From: a virus
Length of the DNA: 20,916 nt
Reading direction: 5' to 3' (one strand)
Virus record (IMG/VR): IMGVR_UViG_3300031565_000467
Location: 1-20,916 of that record
Made by a program: the position numbers and the translations under genes. The notes under the pieces are model-generated. The model made no database searches. It was not told where the DNA came from and saw only the letters and a list, made by a program, of their open reading frames with translations. Of the stretch, positions 1 through 6,706 are shown piece after piece. Every line of letters begins with the position of its first letter. Within the stretch, counting starts at the first letter, position 1.

Positions 1-2
1 CC

Positions 3-188
3 GGCCAACTCATCTCAAGGGCCGAGAGAGACCAGCAAGATTTCAACACCGCCCGAACAGTCCGGGACGCGCTTTTGAACATTCCGGACAGGATAAGCGC
101 AATATTGGCGGCTGAGACTGATGAAAGCAAGGTGAGCGAGTTTTTAACCAAAGAGATTAGGCAGGCATTGGAGGTATTGAGCAAATGA
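3..188 (+). CDS. Terminase small subunit, C-terminal part (5' truncated by window edge)
   Basis: An open frame enters from the left edge and stops at TGA 186-188. The visible 61 residues contain the segment RTVRDALLNIPDRISAILAA followed by KEIRQALEVL. This resembles the C-terminal helices of Nu1/TerS-type small terminases, where a basic helix and an 'IPDR..A..LAAE' stretch precede a final helix ending in 'IRQALE.L'. The N-terminal DNA-binding domain lies outside the window. In the family this subunit recognises the packaging site and recruits the large terminase. The stop overlaps the next start (ATGA at 185-188), which implies translational coupling, and terL lies one small gene downstream, which supports the call. 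The family name rests on motif memory and position, not on a search. Confidence 0.72.
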   Translation, partial: GQLISRAERDQQDFNTARTVRDALLNIPDRISAILAAETDESKVSEFLTKEIRQALEVLSK

Positions 189-376
189 GGAAGTGTATAC
201 GCTGTAGGGGTGGTAAGTACCCATGCCTTTGTGACCACATCGTGGGTTTTGATGAGGGTTATGGTTTTGATGGTGGCGCACCCGCGAGCCTCCTTAAAGA
301 ATCAGAAACATTTATAGACGATTTGGATATTAAATTTAAATTTTGCCCGATGTGCGGGGAAAGGTTGAGCAAATGA
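185..376 (+). CDS. Small zinc-ribbon protein between terS and terL
   Basis: 63 residues with three cysteine pairs: C4/C7, C14/C16 and C54/C57, the last in the zinc-knuckle signature CPMCGERL near the C terminus. Such proteins usually bind one zinc ion and act as small nucleic-acid or protein adaptors, but no specific function is recognisable. It overlaps the upstream gene by 4 bases (ATGA) and the terL start by 4 bases (ATG at 373, stop TGA at 374-376), so the three genes look translationally coupled. The tight placement inside the packaging cassette suggests a real gene. It could be an accessory gene with no role in packaging. Confidence 0.7.
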   Translation: MRKCIRCRGGKYPCLCDHIVGFDEGYGFDGGAPASLLKESETFIDDLDIKFKFCPMCGERLSK

Positions 377-2238
377 CCTTCACCCAAGCATTCAAGACCG
401 GCCTAAGACCGGATCCCGAACTTAACTTTGTCGAGTGGGCGGATAAGGAGTTTTATCTATCCCGCGAGTATTCAGCGGAATATGGCCAGTTTCGCATAAG
501 CCGGACGCCGTTTATCCGGGAACCGCTTTTAGAGTTGTCCCCATCCTCACCGACGCAAAAAGTTATTCTCATGAAGCCGACGCAGCAGGCAGGAACCACA
601 ATTGCACAGATTTTTGTATTTGGTGTTGCTGCCATGTTTCCGGGCCCGCTTATGATGGTGATGCCGACAACGACAAAAATGCAAGGATTCAGCAAGAAAC
701 GTATTGCAACGGGTTTAAGAGATATCCCCTGCATGGAGGGGCTGGTCAAGGATGCAAGCCTGAAGACATCGAGCAATACGATTCTTGAAAAGACTTTTCC
801 GGGTGGGTCATGGGTATTTGCAGGGTCAAACTCGCCGATCACTTACCGATCTGACAGCATTAAATATATCATATTAGACGACTTTGACGGGTTTGTTTCA
901 GACGTAGCGGGGGAAGGGGACCCCGGCGATCTATCCGACCGTAGGACCGGCACGTTTGGCAAAAAAAGCAAGACGTTTATCAATTCAACCCCGACGATCA
1001 AGGGTTTTTCTAATATTGAGCGCGAGTATAATTTATCAAGCATGGGGAAATTTTGCGTACCTTGCCCAAGATGCGGAGAGCTTCAATATCTTATTTTCCA
1101 GAACCTAAAATTCGACAAGTTAAATCTATCATGGGTTTATTATGAGTGCCAGTTCTGTCAAAATAAAATCGATGAAGTCTCGAAGCATACCATGTTGCCA
1201 GCCGGTGAGTACATCCATGAACACCCGGAGCGTAAAATTCGAGGATTTCAATATAACGCCATGGTCTGTCCGATGGGCTGGAAGAATACATGGCTTTATA
1301 TCGCGGAGGAGTTCTTAAAGTGTAAAATCCAGGGTGTTGTAAATATCGAAAAGCTCAAGACCTGGACAAATACGCTAATGGCGGACCCGTTTGAACAGCA
1401 CGGCGACCGACCGGCACATGAGATGCTACAACAACGGGCGGCGATGCAAGATGTTATCGTTCCACAACAGGCGCTTTTCTTAACTGCATCCGTAGACGTT
1501 CAGCATTTATTTCTTGCCGTGCTGATCCAGGCATGGGGCAGGGGTGATCAATGCTGGACAATCTCATATCAGAAAATAGACGGCGACACATCTCGGGGCG
1601 CAGCTTGGAAGAAATTAGACAAATTGACCATAAACCGGCAATTCGAGCATGAAAGCGGGGCGAAACTCAATATTTTATCCATGGGCGTTGATTCCGGGGA
1701 TGGAGCCAGGACCCAGGTTGTTTATAATTACTGTCGATTGAGACAGCCGGTTGTTTTTGCGCTTAAAGGCATGTCTAACCCGGGCAAGCCCATTCTGGGG
1801 GCTCCGGCTCCGCAAACCGTAACTTATGGCGGAAAGAAGATCCCAAACGGGGTTATGCTCTGGCCGGTTGGCTCCGACACCGCAACCGCGACGATTTACA
1901 CCCGATTGCAACAGGAAGAACCGGGGCCGGGGTATTATCATTTTCCGGTCGGGCTCGACAAAGAGTTTTATTTGCAGTTGACCGCCGAGAAGTTCATAAA
2001 CAGCCGGGACAAAAAGGGGTTTCCGGTGCGCGAATTGGTCAGGGTACACCCCAGGGCAGAGGTTTTAGACTGTTTTAAATATTCATACGCCGCTGCTTTG
2101 AGAATCGTTGACAGCATTAATCTTGACAAGTTGGAAAGGGACCTGGAACAACAGATAAGAAGCAAGACGGAACGAAAGGAAGAAAAACCGAAAAAACAAG
2201 CGTTTATACCGAAGCCGAAGGGGGATTGGTTTAGATGA
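373..2238 (+). CDS. terL: Terminase large subunit, lambda gpA family
   Basis: The ATPase/nuclease motor that pumps DNA into the prohead and cuts concatemers. The chosen start (373) overlaps the upstream stop as ATGA and gives 621 aa, close to lambda gpA (641 aa). An in-frame ATG at 343 lies inside the previous gene and is less likely. Visible motifs, numbered from 373: a Walker-A-like segment KPTQQAGTT (68-76), a Walker B segment YIILDDFD (about 165-172), paired CxxC knuckles CPRC (231-234) and CQFC (259-262) as in many gpA proteins, and nuclease-domain acidic residues in ASVDVQ (D375), GVDSGDGA (D440) and EVLDCFKY (D566). The C-terminal tail is Lys-rich. The Walker A sequence departs from the usual GxGGTE-like gpA form. 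Family assignment is strong. Catalytic assignments are by analogy. Confidence 0.93.
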   Translation: MTFTQAFKTGLRPDPELNFVEWADKEFYLSREYSAEYGQFRISRTPFIREPLLELSPSSPTQKVILMKPTQQAGTTIAQIFVFGVAAMFPGPLMMVMPTTTKMQGFSKKRIATGLRDIPCMEGLVKDASLKTSSNTILEKTFPGGSWVFAGSNSPITYRSDSIKYIILDDFDGFVSDVAGEGDPGDLSDRRTGTFGKKSKTFINSTPTIKGFSNIEREYNLSSMGKFCVPCPRCGELQYLIFQNLKFDKLNLSWVYYECQFCQNKIDEVSKHTMLPAGEYIHEHPERKIRGFQYNAMVCPMGWKNTWLYIAEEFLKCKIQGVVNIEKLKTWTNTLMADPFEQHGDRPAHEMLQQRAAMQDVIVPQQALFLTASVDVQHLFLAVLIQAWGRGDQCWTISYQKIDGDTSRGAAWKKLDKLTINRQFEHESGAKLNILSMGVDSGDGARTQVVYNYCRLRQPVVFALKGMSNPGKPILGAPAPQTVTYGGKKIPNGVMLWPVGSDTATATIYTRLQQEEPGPGYYHFPVGLDKEFYLQLTAEKFINSRDKKGFPVRELVRVHPRAEVLDCFKYSYAAALRIVDSINLDKLERDLEQQIRSKTERKEEKPKKQAFIPKPKGDWFR

Positions 2239-2474
2239 AAGTTCTAATTAAAAATAGCGCAATATCTCAGATTATTTCTATCATTTCTGAATGGCCCGAA
2301 AAGATGCGGGATCGAGCATTAAGGGAAATCCAAAAAGAAGCGGATAGACTCAGGCATGGAGACTACACAGAAGAAGAAAGGCGTATGTTTGTTGATTTTC
2401 CAAGGACCATGGGTGAAGCGGCAAGAAGAACTTACGACCAAATTGTTGTTGAGGCTTTTAAAAATGAGCAATGA
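2235..2474 (+). CDS. Hypothetical protein, small charged helical
   Basis: 79 residues, highly charged, predicted largely helical (MRDRALREIQKEADRL, then GEAARRTYDQIVVEAFK), with no cysteines, signal or membrane segment. The start overlaps the terL stop (ATGA at 2235-2238), and a purine-rich GGGGGA about ten bases upstream can act as ribosome binding site. The end overlaps the next start by 11 bases. I do not recognise the family. Position directly after terL, in a string of small genes that separates terL from the gpW gene, suggests an accessory gene carried in the packaging operon. Confidence 0.65.
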   Translation: MKVLIKNSAISQIISIISEWPEKMRDRALREIQKEADRLRHGDYTEEERRMFVDFPRTMGEAARRTYDQIVVEAFKNEQ

Positions 2475-2703
2475 AACCGGCAGAATAATCAAAGGCATAC
2501 CCGATTTGTGTAATTGGTTCCAAGAGATTCACAAAGTGTCGATGTCACGACCTACGATTATGAAATACATTCAAGAGGGCTTGCCTTGCTGGTTGGTTTT
2601 CAACGCTTATCATTTTCACACGGCTAACGTCGACGCATTTTTCAGGGCCAGGACGATACGACCCATAAAAGACCCCCCGGAAGAGGGGGAAGTGGAGGCT
2701 TGA
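2464..2703 (+). CDS. Small helix-turn-helix DNA-binding protein (excisionase/Nu1-like fold)
   Basis: 79 residues. The start at 2464 is preferred over an upstream in-frame ATG at 2356, because 2464 has GAGG at 2451-2454 nine bases upstream and removes an unrelated N-terminal extension read through the previous gene. The pattern IPDLCNWF (12-19), then SRPTIMKYIQEGLPCWLV (28-45) and VDAFFRAR (56-63), matches the order of MerR/excisionase-type winged helices: helix, turn, recognition helix ending in 'I.EGLP', a wing, and a closing 'F...R' helix. Small terminases of the Nu1 type start with the same fold, so this could be a TerS-like or Xis-like DNA binder. The C-terminal tail is acidic. The fold is moderately supported and the target is unknown. 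It ends in TGATG with the next gene. Confidence 0.68.
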   Translation: MSNETGRIIKGIPDLCNWFQEIHKVSMSRPTIMKYIQEGLPCWLVFNAYHFHTANVDAFFRARTIRPIKDPPEEGEVEA

Positions 2704-2921
2704 TGGCAAAACAAAATCTAAGTGATCAAGAATTGACTGAATTTATATCTTCGTTTTTTGAGGTTGTGGGGCATATCGATTCAAAGGGGCGGGTTCTGGA
2801 TTTGTTTGGAGCCTTTGTTGCCCTCGTTGCCGATGATTACCCGGAAAGGACCAGGCAATATTTAGAGGCCTTAAAGCAAATCATTTACAAGTCAAACCCT
2901 CGTTTAAAGTTGATAAAATAA
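2703..2921 (+). CDS. Hypothetical protein, 72 aa
   Basis: ATG at 2703 overlaps the previous stop by one base (TGATG). A TTG in the same frame at 2700 is less likely as a start. The protein is predicted helical (DQELTEFISSFFEVVGHID, then LFGAFVALVADDYPERT and YLEALKQIIY), with no cysteines, membrane segment or recognisable domain. It belongs to the coupled string of small accessory genes after terL, and I cannot assign a function. The hydrophobic face of the middle helix suggests an oligomerising or partner-binding protein, but that is inference only. Confidence 0.6.
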   Translation: MAKQNLSDQELTEFISSFFEVVGHIDSKGRVLDLFGAFVALVADDYPERTRQYLEALKQIIYKSNPRLKLIK

Positions 2922-2944
2922 TATTTAACAATAAGGAGAAGAAA

Positions 2945-3373
2945 ATGAGTAAATCAGACGAGTTAGCAAAAGCGGCGCTTGACACAGTAATCAATTATTT
3001 TGGGTTAAAACTGGGAAGCAGAGAACAAAAGGAGGCTGAATCTTCAGCAAGCCATGCCATACGGGTATTGGCGCTTTCTAAAAGTATTGGGGAACTGAAA
3101 GAAGATTCCACGGACGAAGAGCCAGCGAGTGAGGATATCATTTGGGAGTGTCCCATTAGGATTTCGTTGTCCACCCAAAGTACCGAGGCAGAGGCTAAGG
3201 GTTTTTGGAAAATGGAGGTGGAGAATGGGCGGGTGAATTTTACGCGGTATAGCTCTGGACGCCCAACAGAGGCCTATGCGCCGGTGAACTTGGAAAAGGC
3301 AGTTGTCTATGCCGCTGCAATTATCGCAGGGTATGACCCGCCACGCAACTTGAAGTTTTCGGATAATAAATAG
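2945..3373 (+). CDS. Hypothetical protein, 142 aa
   Basis: Preceded by a strong Shine-Dalgarno (AAGGAG in 2933-2939) and ending in TAG. The N-terminal 50 residues look helical and amphipathic. They are followed by an acidic linker (STDEEPASED, about 55-64) and a C-terminal part that looks mixed alpha/beta (ECPIRISLS, WKMEVENGRVNFTRYSSG, VVYAAAIIAGYDPP). No cysteine knuckle, signal peptide or membrane segment is evident. I do not recognise the family. It starts after a 23-base gap, so translation here is independent of the upstream genes rather than coupled to them. Confidence 0.68.
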   Translation: MSKSDELAKAALDTVINYFGLKLGSREQKEAESSASHAIRVLALSKSIGELKEDSTDEEPASEDIIWECPIRISLSTQSTEAEAKGFWKMEVENGRVNFTRYSSGRPTEAYAPVNLEKAVVYAAAIIAGYDPPRNLKFSDNK

Positions 3374-3381
3374 GGGCGCTT

Positions 3382-3750
3382 ATGGGGTTTTCAAAGGAAT
3401 GCACTAAGTGCGGGCGGGTGAAGTGGTGGTATGAGTTTGATAGGGGTAAGAAAGGATGCAAATTTTCAATAGAATCACAATGCAGTAATTGTAGTAAGGC
3501 TTATCAGAAAAAAAGTCGCGAAAAAAATAAGGACAAACGCCGCCGCCGCTATGTGGAAAACAGGGATGAAATATTCGCCAGAATGAAGTGCTATCTCCAA
3601 AAAGAAATGGACGAGCTATCCGATAATTATGTAAAAAAATTGATATGTAGGCAATTTAGAATAAAACGAAAAGACATCACACAGAATTTAGTAATACTAA
3701 AACGACAACAACTTAAAATTTATAGGGCGCTAAGGGAGGCAAACAAATGA
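3382..3750 (+). CDS. Zinc-knuckle, HNH-recognition-like phage protein
   Basis: 122 residues. Two CxxC pairs at C7/C10 and C34/C37 flank a short aromatic stretch (WWYEFDRGKKG) and are followed by the very basic KKSREKNKDKRRRRY. This is the arrangement of the zinc-binding half of many phage HNH endonuclease-like proteins, but no HNH catalytic histidine cluster follows. The C-terminal half (DELSDNYVKKLI, then ILKRQQLKIYRALREA) resembles the tail of small phage DNA-binding proteins of this type, so it is probably a nucleic-acid-binding protein without nuclease activity. An AGGGG ribosome site overlaps the previous TAG stop. The end overlaps the next gene as ATGA. Confidence 0.68.
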   Translation: MGFSKECTKCGRVKWWYEFDRGKKGCKFSIESQCSNCSKAYQKKSREKNKDKRRRRYVENRDEIFARMKCYLQKEMDELSDNYVKKLICRQFRIKRKDITQNLVILKRQQLKIYRALREANK

Positions 3751-4142
3751 TATTCGATCAAGAAATACAAGAAATACACCGACAACGGCAGTTGTATAAT
3801 ATTGGAAAGATCACACATGAGCAGTTTATGGCAAACATGAGGGCGTTCGACCAGACCCACAAATGCATGTCCAATAAAATACAGGCCTATGCAGTAGCAA
3901 TCAAGGCGAATCGAACCATCAGGGGGCACATGGAGAGAGATACGCTAATTGCATGCGGGTCGATCCCTCAAATTAACAGTGAATCGCTTGAACTCGAAAT
4001 GATAAAATGTCCAGACCAGGGCGACAAGATGATCACAAGGGCTGAGTGTTTGGATTATTCGGGGGGGCATGAGTCGTGCCGGACATGCGAGGCCGACAAG
4101 ACAACCAAGAGGTTATTGCTTGGGGATGGAGGGGCGCAATGA
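3747..4142 (+). CDS. Small protein with C-terminal zinc-binding domain
   Basis: 131 residues, starting in an ATGA overlap with the preceding gene. The N-terminal half looks helical and hydrophilic. The C-terminal part contains a compact cysteine/histidine cluster: KCPDQGDKMITRAECLDYSG then HESCRTC, giving C88, C101, H108, C111 and C114. Similar 'CPD..k.ItraeCldy...C..C' domains occur in small phage and bacterial proteins of unknown role. They are presumably structural zinc sites. A run of seven G (4061-4067) lies inside the coding region and encodes part of SGGH. The stop overlaps the next start (ATGA, 4139-4142). Function unknown. Confidence 0.66.
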   Translation: MIFDQEIQEIHRQRQLYNIGKITHEQFMANMRAFDQTHKCMSNKIQAYAVAIKANRTIRGHMERDTLIACGSIPQINSESLELEMIKCPDQGDKMITRAECLDYSGGHESCRTCEADKTTKRLLLGDGGAQ

Positions 4143-4306
4143 AACGATATACTATGACATCATGGAAACATTCCTTCCCAGGGGGGGACACCTATGGACT
4201 TGATGTTAGGATGGATGAAGACCCGGATGGTGAATGGGTTAAACATGCTGACATTGTAGAAAGTTTAGAATGCCAAGAAACCAAAAGCACCCACCCACAA
4301 GAGTAA
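4139..4306 (+). CDS. Hypothetical protein, 55 aa
   Basis: Start in an ATGA overlap with the preceding stop. An in-frame upstream ATG at 4076 lies inside the previous gene and is rejected. The product (MKRYTMTSWKHSF, then DEDPDGEWVKHADIVESLE) has the look of the short phage proteins with a 'DP.GEWV...D...LE' ending that occur in accessory gene strings. No function can be given. A seven-G tract (4181-4187) lies in the coding region. The 3' end overlaps the HAD-like fragment at 4270, so this gene may itself run into rearranged sequence. Confidence 0.5.
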   Translation: MKRYTMTSWKHSFPGGDTYGLDVRMDEDPDGEWVKHADIVESLECQETKSTHPQE

Positions 4307-4386
4307 TAGCCGTTGATGTTGACGGCACAATAAAGAAATTTAAGGCTAAATATCGTGTCAAGCCAAATCTGTGTCAATATGCTTAA
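4270..4386 (+). pseudogene. Truncated HAD-superfamily hydrolase N terminus (38 aa remnant)
   Basis: A short frame from ATG 4270 to TAA 4384-4386 encodes PTRVIAVDVDGTIKKF. The hydrophobic beta strand followed by DVDGT is HAD motif I, whose first Asp is the nucleophile in phosphatases of this superfamily. Family members are normally at least about 130 aa, so the remaining motifs and the cap are missing. Directly after the motif the sequence changes to YRVKPNLCQYA and stops. The frame overlaps the end of the 55-aa gene upstream. The best reading is a gene fragment left by a deletion or recombination that fused it to the promoter-like spacer. A genuine micro-ORF is less likely. Confidence 0.5.
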
Positions 4387-4389
4387 AGT

Positions 4390-4419
4390 TTGACCTATAT
4401 GAGTTGCATTCTGTTTAAA
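4390..4419 (+). promoter_or_regulatory. Candidate sigma70-type promoter
   Basis: TTGACC (4390-4395), an 18-base AT-rich spacer and TTTAAA (4414-4419) fit a sigma70-like promoter with one mismatch in the -35 box and a weaker -10 box. Transcription would begin near 4426, just upstream of the stem-loop at 4436-4490. It lies in one of only two spacers longer than 100 bases. Support is by consensus only. Confidence 0.35.
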
Positions 4420-4435
4420 GTCTGCGCAACCCCCC

Positions 4436-4493
4436 AAAACCTCATTGTATAGTGTGTGTAATTTCAAACACCACTATATGATGAGGTTTTTTT
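4436..4493 (+). terminator. Long stem-loop with T7 tract that also buries the next gene's Shine-Dalgarno
   Basis: AAAACCTCAT (4436-4445) pairs perfectly with ATGAGGTTTT (4481-4490). The stem continues through two G-U pairs, TATAGTG/CACTATA (4448-4454 with 4472-4478), a one-base bulge at 4455 and TGTG-type pairs, and closes on an 8-base loop (4460-4467). That makes about 23 base pairs. A run of seven T (4487-4493) follows, so it has the form of an intrinsic terminator. The only ribosome binding site of the next gene, GAGG at 4483-4486 with a 7-base spacer to ATG 4494, sits in the 3' arm. Folding would therefore block translation or end transcription. Which of these happens cannot be seen from sequence. 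Confidence 0.75.
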
Positions 4494-4817
4494 ATGGCAA
4501 AATGTCAAGGAACCACTAAAAAAGGCCGATCCTGCAAAAGTTCTGCTATCGACGGTAGTTTATTCTGCGTTTCTCATCAAGACCTTACCCCCATCCAGCC
4601 AGTTTCCCCAGCTATCCAAACGACCGCACTTTCAGAAATTCAGACGACTACCATCACCGAGTCAGACGACCGGATGATGCGATACCGAAAGACTCCCCAA
4701 TGCCCCAACTGCGGCGCGCATCCGGTCGTTTGTTTAATGCGCCGCCAGGACTACGCCTCTTTTCGATGCCGTCAATGCAGCCACAGGTTTGAGATCGACC
4801 ACAGGGTGGAGGTTTAA
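4494..4817 (+). CDS. Two-domain zinc-binding protein (DUF5763-like N terminus plus zinc ribbon)
   Basis: 107 residues. The N-terminal C4-x-GTTKKGRSC14...FC25VSH28 pattern matches the small 'C.GtTkkG..Ck...g.yC..H' domain (DUF5763 type). A Thr/Ser/Pro-rich linker (31-58) leads to a C-terminal zinc ribbon with CPNC (70-73), C80 and CRQC (92-95), resembling the Cys4 ribbons of phage regulators such as Mu Com and P2 Ogr. Its GAGG ribosome site is buried in the 4436-4490 hairpin and a promoter-like sequence lies upstream, so it may be a separately controlled unit. It stops directly against the gpW start (TAA 4815-4817, ATG 4818). A nucleic-acid-binding regulator is the favoured role but is inference. 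Confidence 0.7.
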   Translation: MAKCQGTTKKGRSCKSSAIDGSLFCVSHQDLTPIQPVSPAIQTTALSEIQTTTITESDDRMMRYRKTPQCPNCGAHPVVCLMRRQDYASFRCRQCSHRFEIDHRVEV

Positions 4818-5051
4818 ATGGCTTTCACAACATGGACCGCTTTGAGAACCGCAATAAAAGACGCGATTGCTGATCATATCGCCGGGTCTCCGTGTACGGG
4901 ATCTTACACAAAGGGAACCCGGACCATAACCTATCGCTCTTTTGACGAATTGGTGGGGCTTTTAGAAAAGACTTACCAACTTGAAGCCCTTGAATCAAGC
5001 GGGGATCGGTCCCAGATGGTCAGTTTCGGCAGACATCGGAGGTTTCAATAA
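4818..5051 (+). CDS. gpW-like head-tail joining protein
   Basis: 77 residues immediately upstream of the portal, which is where lambda gene W (68 aa) lies. The sequence starts with a helical segment (TWTALRTAIKDAIADHIAG), continues with a beta-type stretch (YTKGTRTITYRSFDELVGLL) and ends with a helix. This fits the alpha/beta gpW fold, in which 'R.v.y.s.deL...i..Le' is the typical hairpin and second helix. In lambda this protein joins the DNA-filled head so that the tail connector can bind. The stop and the portal start overlap as TAATG. The extra C-terminal tail (RSQMVSFGRHRRFQ) is basic. Confidence 0.82.
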   Translation: MAFTTWTALRTAIKDAIADHIAGSPCTGSYTKGTRTITYRSFDELVGLLEKTYQLEALESSGDRSQMVSFGRHRRFQ

Positions 5052-6706
5052 TGAGCAAGTTTTTTCAGCTTTACGCCAAGTTTTTTCCCGATAGAGCCAT
5101 GCGTGGGTACATCGCAAGCCAGAGAATCGGCAGACTAAAGGATTTTGACGGCCAACGGCGCAGCTTTGACTCGGTTTCAAAGGGGAGAGGGCGTTACGAC
5201 CTGAAAGCCGAAGCCAGAAGCCCGGACGCTTCCATTTTTAATTCTATCTCAGCCTTACGGGAACACGTCCGGCAGTTGGAACAGAACAACGGCTTTGTCT
5301 CGGGTCCGATCAAGAGAAACGTGCGCCACGTAGTCGGTCAGGGGATTAGGTTTCAATCCGCTGTGACCGCCGACGATCCAGACATGCCGATACTAACCCC
5401 TTCGATAAATGAAAACTCCGCTATGTTTGCGGCTTTTTTCTTCGAGCGATGGTTCGAGAAGTGGCAAAGGCAGGCCGACAAAAGACTGATGAGCTCGTTT
5501 TACGAACAGCAGGGCATAGCCGAGGGTGCTTTGATGCGCGACGGTGAAAGCCTTGTCATAGGGAGGGAGAGCAAGCGCCGAGGCCGGGTTATTTCATACT
5601 GTATAGAGGTCCTTGAGGCGGACCGGCTACAAACACCGAGTTCAGAAATAAACAATCCTAAAATCAGACACGGGATCGAGTACGACGAAGAAGGCGTCCC
5701 AAAAAAATATTATGTCTTAAAGACACACCCAGGGGAAACACTTTCCGTCGCGATAAACCGCTCTGATTATGAGGAAATCGACGCCTATTTCACAACACCC
5801 GGCAACGGCGCTCTTAAAAAAGTCATCCATCTCTTTAACCCGTTAAGACCTGAGCAGTCAAGGGGATTTTCCGAGTTTGCGGCTGGCCTTAAAGACCTTC
5901 ACGACCTGGACCGCTACACCGAGGCCGAAAAGTTAGCTGCCCTTGAAGACGCTTGCATGACCGGGATTGTGAAGACCCAAGATCCTACGGGATTTTCAGC
6001 CAATTACACCTTACCGGTTCCAGACTCAGAACGGCCAGACGGATATGAGCGCATCAACGAATACGCCCCAAATATGACGCATTATCTGATGCCGAATGAA
6101 GATTTCGACATTCACAAACCCAGCAGGCCAAACGATTCTTTCGGTGAGTTCGTCAATCAGATGTTGAGGGGTCCGGCCAACGCTTTAGACATGCCCCCCG
6201 AGGTCTTCAGCCAAAATTGGCAGGGCATGAACTATTCCAACGCCCGGACAGTTCTACTGAATTGGTACGCCGCTTGCGCCGCACGTCAATGGTATCTCAT
6301 CAACCATCTTTGCAGGCCGGTATGGGAGAACGTCGGCACTCGTTTGGTAATTGAGGGTAAGGTCACGGCCAGAGGGTTTGACCGGCGGCTTGATGATTAT
6401 CTGGCATCGGATTGGATTCCGGCAGTCTTTAGAAAGTGGATTGATCCGGCAAAAGAAGCAAAAGCCAACGAAACCGACCTGAACACAATGGTTGAAATCC
6501 TCCCTGACGTATTGGCCGAGCGAGGCAAGGATTTTGACAAGCACATTGAAAAATTAGCAAGGGCGAAACTTAAAATCAAGAGAGTTGAAGAAAAGTATGG
6601 GGTGACATTAACCACGCCGCCGCCGGAAACGAAAGACGGACCGAGCGGTAAAAAGGAAAAAGGTAATGAAAAATCAAATGTTTTATCGGTCGTTCGAGAT
6701 CGATGA
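5051..6706 (+). CDS. Portal protein, lambda gpB family
   Basis: 551 aa, similar to lambda gpB (533 aa). The portal forms a dodecameric ring at one capsid vertex through which DNA is packaged and to which the connector binds. Family hallmarks are visible: an N-terminal region ending in NNGFVSGPIKRNVRHVVGQG (80-98), VLEADRLQTP (187-196), HLFNPLRPEQSRG (260-272) followed by FSEFAAGLKDLHDLDRYTEA, and LEDACMTGIV (about 298-307). The C terminus is Lys/Glu-rich. The start overlaps the gpW stop by one base. The end overlaps the protease gene by 41 bases in a different frame. Confidence 0.93.
   Translation: MSKFFQLYAKFFPDRAMRGYIASQRIGRLKDFDGQRRSFDSVSKGRGRYDLKAEARSPDASIFNSISALREHVRQLEQNNGFVSGPIKRNVRHVVGQGIRFQSAVTADDPDMPILTPSINENSAMFAAFFFERWFEKWQRQADKRLMSSFYEQQGIAEGALMRDGESLVIGRESKRRGRVISYCIEVLEADRLQTPSSEINNPKIRHGIEYDEEGVPKKYYVLKTHPGETLSVAINRSDYEEIDAYFTTPGNGALKKVIHLFNPLRPEQSRGFSEFAAGLKDLHDLDRYTEAEKLAALEDACMTGIVKTQDPTGFSANYTLPVPDSERPDGYERINEYAPNMTHYLMPNEDFDIHKPSRPNDSFGEFVNQMLRGPANALDMPPEVFSQNWQGMNYSNARTVLLNWYAACAARQWYLINHLCRPVWENVGTRLVIEGKVTARGFDRRLDDYLASDWIPAVFRKWIDPAKEAKANETDLNTMVEILPDVLAERGKDFDKHIEKLARAKLKIKRVEEKYGVTLTTPPPETKDGPSGKKEKGNEKSNVLSVVRDR

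Noticed and set aside
343-372. Ten-codon longer start for terL
   Set aside because: It would overlap the zinc-ribbon gene by 34 bases. The ATG at 373 forms an ATGA overlap and begins with the usual family N terminus.
2356-2463. Longer N terminus for the helix-turn-helix gene
   Set aside because: The extra residues are an out-of-frame reading of the previous gene, and ATG 2464 has a GAGG site.
4436-4490. Inverted repeat as ends of a miniature transposon
   Set aside because: Only an 8-base loop separates the arms, and there are no flanking target duplications. A leader or terminator hairpin explains it better.
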